A stretch of 16,202 bases of DNA from Clostridiaceae bacterium UBA5444 (GTDB taxonomy: Bacteria > Bacillota > Clostridia > Clostridiales > Oxobacteraceae): contig DIRE01000066.1 in the NCBI GenBank assembly GCA_002426575.1, forward strand, positions 1 through 16,202. Direction: 5' to 3'. The translations under genes were made by a program, and so were the position numbers. Numbering within the stretch: position 1 is the first letter of the stretch; each line of letters begins with the position of its first letter. This document shows positions 7,972 through 14,934 of the stretch, piece by piece. Below the pieces are notes generated by a model. The model had not been told where the DNA came from, made no database searches, and was given only the letters and a program-made list of their open reading frames with translations.

Positions 7972-8008
7972 ACTTTTACATATAATTTATAAATTTTTAT
8001 ATATAGAC

Positions 8009-8037
8009 TTGCACGAAGTCGTAAGAATAATTATACT
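8009..8037 (+). promoter_or_regulatory. Sigma-A promoter for murB-hisC
   Basis: TTGCAC (8009-8014) and TATACT (8032-8037) are separated by 17 bases, close to the housekeeping consensus. A small inverted repeat, GACTT-GCACG-AAGTC at 8006-8020, covers the -35 box and could be a repressor site, though its arms are only 5 bp. The implied leader to the murB start is about 115 bases, very AT-rich, with no recognised riboswitch or attenuator. The rest of the 249-base gap between the PHP gene and murB (7913-8161) holds only the terminator described separately. Confidence 0.65.
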
Positions 8038-8161
8038 TTAATTATTGTAAAGAACTATATTTTAAATTTATGTTTAATTTAATAGGATAATATGTATTAG
8101 TTTGTTATATAAACTTAAAATTGGGTTTAGAATATATATATATGCTTAAGGAGATGAGCTT

Positions 8162-9076
8162 TTGGAAAAGTATATAATGGCTGAAAAGTTAGCACAAATT
8201 GTTGGTAAAGAGAATATTAAAATTGATGAGCCCATGAAAAACCATACATCATTTAAAGTTGGAGGGCCTGCAGATGTACTAGTTACCCCCCAAAATGGAA
8301 TTCAAATAAGGGACGTACTTAAGCTTTGCAAGGATAATGAGTATCCAGTGTTTGTTATGGGTAATGGCACAAATCTTTTGGTTAGAGATAAAGGAATAAG
8401 AGGTGTTGTAGTTAAGATATATGATAACTACAACAAAATAGATGTTGATGGAAATATGGTTACTGCAGAATCTGGAGCACTTCTTTCTGTTGTGTCAAAG
8501 ACAGCCCTAAAGCATAGCTTAAAGGGATTTGAATTTGCATGCGGCATTCCTGGCACGGTTGGAGGAGCAATTACAATGAATGCGGGGGCATATACGGGAG
8601 AGATAAATGATGTTGTGTATTCTGCAGATGTAATAGATGATAAGTTTAATATTGCAAACCTAAAGAAGGATGAGCTTGAGCTTGGATATAGAAAGAGCAT
8701 TGTAACTACAAAGGGATATATTATATTAAAAGTTGTTCTTGAACTTGAAAATGGTGACTATGATGTAATAAAGGATAGAATAGATTTGCTTACAAGAAAA
8801 AGGACTGAAAAGCAGCCTCTTCATATGCCAAGTGCTGGAAGCACATTTAAAAGACCTGAAGGAAGTTTTGCGCCAAAGCTAATTCAGGAAGCAGGTCTAA
8901 AGGGCAGAAGAGTAGGAGATGCCATGGTATCTGAGATGCACTCAGGTTTTATAGTAAATGCAGGGGAGGCAACTGCTAAAGATATATTAAGCCTTATAGA
9001 AATAGTTAGAGAGGAAGTTAAATTAAATTCTAATATTCTGCTAGAACCAGAGGTTGTAATAATAGGGGAGGAATAG
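8162..9076 (+). CDS. murB: UDP-N-acetylenolpyruvoylglucosamine reductase
   Basis: FAD enzyme that reduces UDP-GlcNAc-enolpyruvate with NADPH to UDP-MurNAc, the second committed step of cytoplasmic peptidoglycan precursor synthesis. At 304 residues it has the length of the type II (Gram-positive) form, without the extra loop of type I. Visible blocks: NHTSFKVGGPAD at the start of the FAD domain, MGNGTNLLV, GIPGTVGGAITMNAGAY, GYRKSI with the substrate-binding Arg, AGSTFKRP with the proton-donor Ser227, and LEPEV with Glu295. The start is TTG at 8162, chosen because AAGGAG at 8148-8153 lies 8 bases before it; the first in-frame ATG (8177) is too far from any ribosome site. It forms an operon with hisC, 18 bases downstream. 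Gene identity is very secure. Confidence 0.97.
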   Translation: MEKYIMAEKLAQIVGKENIKIDEPMKNHTSFKVGGPADVLVTPQNGIQIRDVLKLCKDNEYPVFVMGNGTNLLVRDKGIRGVVVKIYDNYNKIDVDGNMVTAESGALLSVVSKTALKHSLKGFEFACGIPGTVGGAITMNAGAYTGEINDVVYSADVIDDKFNIANLKKDELELGYRKSIVTTKGYIILKVVLELENGDYDVIKDRIDLLTRKRTEKQPLHMPSAGSTFKRPEGSFAPKLIQEAGLKGRRVGDAMVSEMHSGFIVNAGEATAKDILSLIEIVREEVKLNSNILLEPEVVIIGEE

Positions 9077-9094
9077 AAAAAGGGGGTAAAAATA

Positions 9095-10189
9095 TTGGGT
9101 ATAAAAATAAGAAAGGAAATAGTCTCTCTTTCTTCATACCCTGCAGGGAAGCCTATAAGTGAAGTTAAAAGAGAGTATGGACTTAATGAGGTAATAAAGC
9201 TTGCTTCTAATGAAAATCCATTAGGATGCTCAAAAAAGGCTACAGAAGCTGCTCAAAATGTATCTGAACAATTAAATCTATATCCTGATCCATCAATGTA
9301 TACATTAAAAAAAGACATTGCAGAAAAACTAAATGTAGATTCAGACCAAATATTCTGTGGAACAGGAACTGATCTTTTAATTAGAATAATTTGCACAGCT
9401 ATTATAGATGAAAATGATGAGTCTATAATGGGGGAAGTAACCTTTTCAAGATACAAAGATGCCACAGAGATGGCAGGGGGAAAGGCTGTACTAATACCAA
9501 TGAGAGACGACTATGGTCTTGATTTAGATGAGATGGCTAAGGCAATAAACCCTAATACAAAAATAGTTTGGGTATGCAGTCCAAATAATCCTACAGGCAA
9601 AATAGTAGGTGAAAAGGAACTTAAAAGTTTTATTGATAAGGTTCCAGAAGATGTACTTATAGTAATGGATGAGGCTTATTATGAGTATGCAGATGTAAAC
9701 GGAGACAATTATCCTGATACATTAAGCGAGCTTTCAAACTATCCTAATATGGTTATACTTAGAACATTTTCTAAGGCTTATGGACTTGCAGGACTTCGTG
9801 TTGGATATGGTATATGCAGCAGTTATCTGGCAGGATATTTCAATAGGGTTTTAGGACCTTTTGATGTAAATGCGGTTGCTCAAGCAGCAGCAATTGCAGC
9901 ATTAAAAGATAGTGAATTTGTTCAGAAATCTATTGAACTAAATGAAAAAGGCAAAAAATATTTATATAGTGAATTCGATTCAATGGGGCTTCCTTACATA
10001 GAAACTCATGCAAATTTTATTGCGGTAAATGTACTTTGTGATGACAATACCATATTTAAAGAGCTATTAAAGAGAGGCATAATAGTAAAACCTGGTTCAG
10101 CTTTGGGCATGCCAGAATTTATACGTGTAAGTATAGGTGCCATGGAAGACAATAAAAAGTTTATAGAAGCTTTAAAAGCAGTAAAATAA
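9095..10189 (+). CDS. hisC: Histidinol-phosphate aminotransferase (HisC family)
   Basis: Pyridoxal-phosphate enzyme of fold type I, 364 residues. In histidine synthesis it transfers the amino group of glutamate to imidazole-acetol phosphate. Features: NENPLG near the N-terminus, LYPDP, CSPNNPTG, MDEAYYEY with the cofactor-contacting Asp and Tyr, RTFSKAYGLAGLRVGYG with Lys227 as Schiff-base lysine, the PFDVNAVAQAAAIAAL block, and the C-terminal FIRVSIG with the carboxylate-binding Arg. The start is TTG, with AGGGGG at 9081-9086 spaced 8 bases before it. No other his gene is in the window and the gene is paired with murB, so it may instead be a broad-specificity (aromatic or histidinol-phosphate) aminotransferase; sequence alone does not settle the substrate. 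Terminated just after the stop codon. Confidence 0.9.
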   Translation: MGIKIRKEIVSLSSYPAGKPISEVKREYGLNEVIKLASNENPLGCSKKATEAAQNVSEQLNLYPDPSMYTLKKDIAEKLNVDSDQIFCGTGTDLLIRIICTAIIDENDESIMGEVTFSRYKDATEMAGGKAVLIPMRDDYGLDLDEMAKAINPNTKIVWVCSPNNPTGKIVGEKELKSFIDKVPEDVLIVMDEAYYEYADVNGDNYPDTLSELSNYPNMVILRTFSKAYGLAGLRVGYGICSSYLAGYFNRVLGPFDVNAVAQAAAIAALKDSEFVQKSIELNEKGKKYLYSEFDSMGLPYIETHANFIAVNVLCDDNTIFKELLKRGIIVKPGSALGMPEFIRVSIGAMEDNKKFIEALKAVK

Positions 10190-10217
10190 GGTATGCTATG
10201 CATCACCTTATTTTTTT
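10183..10217 (+). terminator. Rho-independent terminator of murB-hisC
   Basis: A hairpin overlaps the hisC stop codon. AAAA-TAAGGT (10183-10192) pairs with ACCTTA-TTTT (10205-10214), and a further ATGC/GCAT pairing lies at the tip with one bulged C. A run of seven T ends at 10217. It separates murB-hisC from the rapZ operon. Confidence 0.85.
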
Positions 10218-10235
10218 AAATATTATAGAATAAGC

Positions 10236-10267
10236 TGTAATATTTAATTAGCTTCATATGCTATAAT
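10236..10267 (+). promoter_or_regulatory. Extended -10 promoter for rapZ-yvcK-whiA
   Basis: TGCTATAAT at 10259-10267 is a perfect extended -10 element; the -35 position (10239-10244, AATATT) is weak. The 13 bases TGTAATATTTAAT at 10236-10248 are identical to, and identically spaced with, those of the FHA-operon promoter. The -10 box forms the right arm of a 10-bp inverted repeat (10219-10228 with 10261-10270). The predicted start is near 10274, giving a leader of about 85 bases to the rapZ ATG. Confidence 0.72.
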
Positions 10268-10276
10268 ATTAATGAA

Positions 10277-10311
10277 GTAAAAGGTAATAGTTAAGAAGTA
10301 AGAGGTAAGAG
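10277..10311 (+). repeat. Purine-rich heptad tandem repeat in the rapZ leader
   Basis: Five consecutive 7-base units with consensus GTAAGAG (GTAAAAG, GTAATAG, TTAAGAA, GTAAGAG, GTAAGAG), followed by a degenerate sixth starting GTATA. The array begins right where transcription from the upstream extended -10 promoter is expected to start, so the 5' end of the rapZ mRNA would be purine-rich and carry several AAGAGG motifs resembling ribosome sites. Confidence 0.7.
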
Positions 10312-10359
10312 GTATAGTTTAGAATTTATAGTGCATATTTGTACGCTAGAGGTGATAAA

Positions 10360-11235
10360 ATGAGGTTTATTATTGTAACGGGACTTTCAGGAGCAGGGAA
10401 GACACATGCTATAAGATGTCTTGAGGATATAGGCTATTTTTGTGTAGATAATCTGCCACCAACTTTACTGCCTAAGTTTGTGGATCTTTGTTATCAGACT
10501 GAAGGAAAAATTGATAAAATAGCCATGGTTATAGATATAAGAGGCGGGGAATTTTTTGACGACTTGTTTGACAGTCTTCATCAGCTTGAAGAACAAAATT
10601 ATAAATACGAGATATTATTTCTCGAAGCTTCAGATGATGTGATTATAAAGAGGTTTAAAGAGTCTAGAAGGAACCATCCTCTTGCAGTTAATAAAAGGAT
10701 AATAGATGCGGTTAAGGAAGAAAGGGAAAGACTAGCAGAGCTTAAATCAAAGGCAAATAATATAATTGATACTACTAATTTGACGCCAAGGCAGTTAAAA
10801 GAGGAGATAAGCCATATTTTTGTTGAAGGTGAAAAGTTTGAAGGCATTATCATATCGGTAATTTCATTTGGATTTAAGTACGGTATACCCCTTGAATCAG
10901 ATGTTGTACTTGATGTTAGATTTTTGCCGAACCCTTTCTATATAGATGAGCTTAAAGAAAAGTCAGGTATAGATAAGGAAGTTCATGATTATGTAATGAA
11001 ATGGCCTGAAGCAAAAGAGTTTTTTGGCAAAGTTATTGATATGATAGAGTTTTTAATACCATATTATATAAAGGAAGGTAAAAGTCATCTTGTAATATCT
11101 ATTGGATGCACAGGAGGCAGGCACAGGTCTGTAGCTATAGCAAATAGTATATATGAGGAATTAAAAAATAATGGGCATAGAGTAATTATAGGTCATAGAG
11201 ATATAGGCGGGGATGTTAAGGGAGCGATAAAATGA
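10360..11235 (+). CDS. rapZ: RapZ/YvcJ family P-loop nucleotide-binding protein
   Basis: A 291-residue cytoplasmic protein. In Escherichia coli, RapZ is an adaptor that controls decay of the small RNA setting glucosamine-6-phosphate synthase levels; Bacillus YvcJ binds and hydrolyses nucleotides and its role is less clear. Visible: Walker A GLSGAGKT at residues 8-15, the VDNLPP block at 29-34, SFGFKYGIP at 169-177, DVRFLPNPFY at 185-194, and the C-terminal GCTGGRHRSVAIA at 249-261. The Cys and basic residues of the last block belong to the C-terminal domain, which binds RNA or metabolite in enteric RapZ. A TTG at 10339 is in frame, but the ribosome site AGAGGTGA (10348-10355) lies after it; the ATG at 10360 is therefore the start. 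The stop overlaps the yvcK ATG (ATGA). Confidence 0.96.
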   Translation: MRFIIVTGLSGAGKTHAIRCLEDIGYFCVDNLPPTLLPKFVDLCYQTEGKIDKIAMVIDIRGGEFFDDLFDSLHQLEEQNYKYEILFLEASDDVIIKRFKESRRNHPLAVNKRIIDAVKEERERLAELKSKANNIIDTTNLTPRQLKEEISHIFVEGEKFEGIIISVISFGFKYGIPLESDVVLDVRFLPNPFYIDELKEKSGIDKEVHDYVMKWPEAKEFFGKVIDMIEFLIPYYIKEGKSHLVISIGCTGGRHRSVAIANSIYEELKNNGHRVIIGHRDIGGDVKGAIK

Positions 11236-12578
11236 AGATACTTAACAATATATCAAGATGGCTTAAACCTGGAATAGAGATAAAAAGGTGGATACTTCTT
11301 GGTATAGCTGGGATCTTTCTTTTAAGCTATGGACTTGGTGAATTTGCGAGCCATAAATTTAATATTCCTGTTTATGCGGTTTTATGCATAGTAATGATAC
11401 TTCTTGGTATAGCCATAATAGCTATCGCATTTGGTGAAGGAATGAAAGCTTTATTTAGATTTATAAATGAGAATAACCCAAAAGTCACTTTGGATATGGA
11501 GAAGCTTGAAGATATGGTATATGAAAAAAGATTATTAATAAGAGGACCTAAAATTGTTGCAATCGGTGGAGGAACAGGGCTTTCAACAATGCTAAGAGGG
11601 CTAAAAAAGTATACTTCAAATATAACTGCCATAGTAACAGTAGCAGACGATGGCGGAGGTTCAGGGGTTTTGAGAGAAACCCTTGGGATACTGCCTCCTG
11701 GAGATATAAGAAACTGCCTTTTGGCTCTTGCAGATACTGAGCCTTTAATGGAAGAATTACTGCAATATAGATTTACAGATGGAATGTTAAAAGACCAAAA
11801 CTTTGGCAATCTATTTATTGCGGCCATGAATGGAATATCCGGAAACTTTGAAGAAGCAATAAAGAAAATGAGTGATGTACTTGCTGTAACTGGAAAGGTA
11901 TTTCCTGTAACATTATCTGATGTAAGATTATTTGCTGAGCTTCAGGATGGTACGGTTATTGAGGGTGAAAGCAAAATACCAAATAGGGGGTCATATAAAG
12001 ATGTACCCATAAAAAGGGTGTTTATAAAACCTGAAAATGCAGAACCCCTTCAAGAAGCATTAAATGCCATAGATGAGGCGGATGCAATTATATTAGGCCC
12101 TGGAAGCCTTTATACAAGCATAATACCCAACCTATTAGTAAATGATATAGTAAAACATATAGAAGAATCTGGCGCAGTTAAAGTATATGTAGCAAATATA
12201 ATGACCCAACCAGGAGAGACTGATGGATATTCTATAGGAGACCATATACAAGCAATACAAGATTGCGCACACGGCAATAATAGAATAATAGACTATGCAC
12301 TAGTAAATAAATCTAGATTACCTGAAAATTTATATGGTAAATATGTAGATGATGGTTCTAAGGAAGTTGTTATAGATAGGGAAAGAGTAGAAAAACTAGG
12401 CATAAAGATAATTGAAGATGAGTTTTTAGATGTAAGCAAAAACTTAATAAGACATAATTCTGAAAGACTTGCTCAAGTTATAATTGAACTCATACTCGAT
12501 GATAGAATATCTAAAGATAAAAAGAGAAAAATAGAGTTCTATTATTTAAATGAGAGAATGAAACAAAACGGTAGATAG
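11232..12578 (+). CDS. yvcK: YvcK/CofD-like gluconeogenesis factor with N-terminal membrane anchor
   Basis: A 448-residue protein of the CofD-like family. In Bacillus, YvcK binds UDP-GlcNAc, is needed on gluconeogenic carbon sources and affects PBP1 placement and cell shape. The conserved core starts near residue 107: KIVAIGGGTGLSTML (GGGTG 112-116), TVADDGGGSGVLR (139-147), LPPGDIRNCL, FGNLFIAAM, and later LGPGSLYTSIIPNLLV. Before the core, two hydrophobic segments (about 20-36 and 47-68) predict a membrane-anchored form; the Bacillus protein, about 317 residues, lacks this extension. It is translationally coupled to rapZ by an ATGA overlap, and whiA follows after 15 bases. The rapZ-yvcK-whiA order is the classic Firmicute and actinobacterial arrangement. 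Confidence 0.96.
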   Translation: MKILNNISRWLKPGIEIKRWILLGIAGIFLLSYGLGEFASHKFNIPVYAVLCIVMILLGIAIIAIAFGEGMKALFRFINENNPKVTLDMEKLEDMVYEKRLLIRGPKIVAIGGGTGLSTMLRGLKKYTSNITAIVTVADDGGGSGVLRETLGILPPGDIRNCLLALADTEPLMEELLQYRFTDGMLKDQNFGNLFIAAMNGISGNFEEAIKKMSDVLAVTGKVFPVTLSDVRLFAELQDGTVIEGESKIPNRGSYKDVPIKRVFIKPENAEPLQEALNAIDEADAIILGPGSLYTSIIPNLLVNDIVKHIEESGAVKVYVANIMTQPGETDGYSIGDHIQAIQDCAHGNNRIIDYALVNKSRLPENLYGKYVDDGSKEVVIDRERVEKLGIKIIEDEFLDVSKNLIRHNSERLAQVIIELILDDRISKDKKRKIEFYYLNERMKQNGR

Positions 12579-12593
12579 GTGGGGAGTTAAATT

Positions 12594-13538
12594 ATGTCCT
12601 TTTCACAGGATGTTAAAAATGAAATATGCAGGATTGATGATAAAGAAAGAAGTTCGAAAATAGCAGAGCTCTCAGCACTTATAAAGACTAGCGGTATAAT
12701 AAGTATAAATAGCAAGTTTAATGTAAGCTTTAGGGTTTCCACGGAAAACCCTGCCATAGCAAGGAGAATATTTTTGCTGCTAAAAAATAGCTTTGATATA
12801 CAGCCTGAGATATTAGTTAAAAAAAATAGGCAGCTTAAAAAGAATAATATATATATAATTGTAGTCTCAGCAAATATGGGTGCAACAGAAATACTAAAGG
12901 AATGTGGCATATTAAACTTTCATAAAGACACCAAAATAAACTATGGACTGGATTGGGATATTGTTGATGCCACATCCACTAAAAGAGCTTATATAAGAGG
13001 GGCATTTTTGGGGGGAGGCTCTATAACAAACCCTGAAAAAACATATCACCTTGAATTTGTGACTCATACAGAAAAACATGCAGAGGATTTATCAGAGCTT
13101 ATCAATACCTTTGGATTGAATTCAAAGGTAATTATGAGGAAAAATAGATATGTGGTTTATCTTAAAGAAGGGGAAAATATAGTGGACCTGCTAAATATAA
13201 TAGGCGCCCATAGCTCATTGCTTAATCTTGAAAACGTTAGAATATATAAAGAGATGAGAAACAATGTTAATAGATTAGTAAATTGTGAAACAGCAAATCT
13301 AAGCAAAACTGTGAATGCATCAGTTAGACAGGTTGAGTGCATAAAGCTTATTAGAGATACCATAGGATTAAAAAAGCTTCCTCCAAATTTAAGGCAGGTG
13401 GCTGAAGTTAGATTAAATAACCCTGATGCATCTTTAAAAGAACTTGGGGAAATGCTTGACCCACCAATAGGTAAATCTGGTGTAAATCATAGACTGAGAA
13501 GAATTGAGGAATTTGCAGATGAACTGCGGGGAAGATAA
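12594..13538 (+). CDS. whiA: WhiA, DNA-binding regulator (sporulation/cell division family)
   Basis: A 314-residue DNA-binding protein. WhiA activates sporulation-division genes in Streptomyces and influences cell division and chromosome segregation in Bacillus. The fold is a degenerate LAGLIDADG homing-endonuclease-like domain fused to a C-terminal helix-turn-helix. The LAGLIDADG-like block RAYIRGAFLGGGSITNP sits at 131-147 and is followed by YHLEFVTHTEKHAEDL; acidic catalytic residues are absent, as usual in this family. The C-terminal DNA-binding part is about 244-314, with LPPNLRQVAEVRL, SLKELGEML and GKSGVNHRLRRIEE. A GTGGGGAG ribosome site precedes the ATG. It is the third gene of the rapZ operon, and no terminator is seen in the 43 bases after it. 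Confidence 0.96.
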   Translation: MSFSQDVKNEICRIDDKERSSKIAELSALIKTSGIISINSKFNVSFRVSTENPAIARRIFLLLKNSFDIQPEILVKKNRQLKKNNIYIIVVSANMGATEILKECGILNFHKDTKINYGLDWDIVDATSTKRAYIRGAFLGGGSITNPEKTYHLEFVTHTEKHAEDLSELINTFGLNSKVIMRKNRYVVYLKEGENIVDLLNIIGAHSSLLNLENVRIYKEMRNNVNRLVNCETANLSKTVNASVRQVECIKLIRDTIGLKKLPPNLRQVAEVRLNNPDASLKELGEMLDPPIGKSGVNHRLRRIEEFADELRGR

Positions 13539-13581
13539 AAGTAATGCTAAGGGTTTACATTCTTTATGAGGAGATATTGAT

Positions 13582-14886
13582 ATGACGAAACATGAAGAAA
13601 TTCTTAATCACATAAAAGAGTTAAGGGTTGGTACTAAGATATCGGTTAGAACAATTGCAGCAGAACTTGGAGTAAGCGAAGGAACTGCATACAGGGCGAT
13701 AAAAGAAGCAGAGAATTTGGGGCTTGTCAGTGCCATACCAAGGGTTGGAACAATTAGAATAGAAAAACTTGAAAAAAAGAGCATTGAGACTCTTACATTT
13801 GCAGAAGTTGTAAATATAGTTGATGGAGTTGTACTAGGTGGTAAAGAAGGACTTTATAAACCACTAAATAAGTTTGTAATAGGCGCTATGACAATAGATG
13901 CAATGAAAAGCTACATGTCATCTGGCAACCTTCTTATAGTAGGGAACAGGGAAGAAGCCCATAAACTTGCATTAGAGCTTAACTGTGCCGTACTTATAAC
14001 AGGAGGATTTAGCTGTTCTGATGAAATAAAAAGGATTGCAAACTCAAAAAAGCTTCCAGTAATCTCATCATCTTATGATACATTTACAATTGCAACCATG
14101 ATAAACAAGGCTATTTCAGAAAGCCTAATTAAAAAGGATATAATATTAGTTGAAGATATAATGAATTCAAACCCTATATACCTTCATGAATCAGATACTG
14201 TAAGGGATTGGAGAAAGATGGTTGGAAGGACCGGCTATACCAAGTTTCCAGTACTTGATGAAAGAGAAAAGCTAGTTGGAATTTTGACCACAAAGGATTT
14301 TAACAGTAGTTTAGATGATGAGGATGTACTTTATAGAATAATGACAAAGGATCCTATAACTGTTACTGAGAAGACCTCTGTTGCCTATGCTGCACATATA
14401 ATGGTATGGGATAGCCTAGAACTTATTCCAGTAGTTAGTAATAAAACCCTTATAGGGGTTGTAAGCAGGGGAGACGTACTTAAAGCTCTTCAGCATATAA
14501 CAAGGCAGCCACAGGTTAGTGAAACCTTAGAAGATATGGTTTTAAAAAGTTTTTCCTATGAACATACCCAAGATGGTATAAATTATAGGGGCAAAATAGT
14601 ACCTGAGATGTATAATCAGGAAGGGTCTGCAAGTATGAACTCTCTTACAATGATTATGTCTACTGCGTGTACCACGGTTTTAAGGCAAAAGAATAATTTA
14701 AATATATTTGCTGATAGCTTTGTAGCATTTTATATGAAACCTGTACAGATAGATAGCTACATATCAATTAATGTTAAAACAATAGATTCTGGCCGTAACT
14801 TTGCTAAGGCTGATGTTGAGATGTTGGATGAAAAGGGAGAGCTTTGTGCAAAAGGAATGTTATCTGCAAAGATTATGAGAAAATAA
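13582..14886 (+). CDS. YtoI-like regulator: HTH, DRTGG, CBS pair and hotdog domains
   Basis: A 434-residue four-part cytoplasmic protein matching the layout of Bacillus YtoI, whose function is unknown. Residues 1-60 form a winged helix-turn-helix (ISVRTIAAELGVSEGTAYRAIKEAENLGLV). About 70-185 is a DRTGG domain, with LITGGFS at 138-144 as its hallmark. About 188-305 is a CBS pair (VEDIMNSNP...FPVLDEREKLVGILTTKDF and RIMTKDPITV...LIPVV...LIGVVSRGDV), which usually binds adenine nucleotides. About 315-434 is a hotdog (thioesterase-like) domain. Inference: a transcription factor whose DNA binding responds to a nucleotide and perhaps an acyl-CoA-like ligand. A GAGGAGAT ribosome site precedes the ATG. 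It lies 43 bases after whiA and 48 before dnaE, so probably co-transcribed. Confidence 0.92.
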   Translation: MTKHEEILNHIKELRVGTKISVRTIAAELGVSEGTAYRAIKEAENLGLVSAIPRVGTIRIEKLEKKSIETLTFAEVVNIVDGVVLGGKEGLYKPLNKFVIGAMTIDAMKSYMSSGNLLIVGNREEAHKLALELNCAVLITGGFSCSDEIKRIANSKKLPVISSSYDTFTIATMINKAISESLIKKDIILVEDIMNSNPIYLHESDTVRDWRKMVGRTGYTKFPVLDEREKLVGILTTKDFNSSLDDEDVLYRIMTKDPITVTEKTSVAYAAHIMVWDSLELIPVVSNKTLIGVVSRGDVLKALQHITRQPQVSETLEDMVLKSFSYEHTQDGINYRGKIVPEMYNQEGSASMNSLTMIMSTACTTVLRQKNNLNIFADSFVAFYMKPVQIDSYISINVKTIDSGRNFAKADVEMLDEKGELCAKGMLSAKIMRK

Positions 14887-14934
14887 ATAAAAAGTAAAAG
14901 CATAATACGGATAAAAAATGAATGGGGTGATTAT

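Noticed and set aside
7981..7986. TATAAT after the PHP-operon terminator, as a murB promoter
   Set aside because: The -35 position falls in the terminator stem and does not match; TTGCAC-17-TATACT just downstream is far better.
8068..8092. GATAAT-type -10 nearer to murB
   Set aside because: No acceptable -35 is present at 16-18 bases, and the area is almost pure A/T.
10331..10363. Ten-codon GTG leader peptide whose TGA overlaps the rapZ ATG
   Set aside because: The nearest AGAGG is about 18 bases before the GTG, too far for efficient initiation, and the peptide shows no regulatory codon run.
11372..11827. Long minus-strand open frame (151 codons) inside yvcK
   Set aside because: It is a mirror of the well-conserved yvcK coding frame, has no ribosome site or recognisable motif, and lies in coding sequence of certain identity; the other minus-strand frames in the window are of the same kind.
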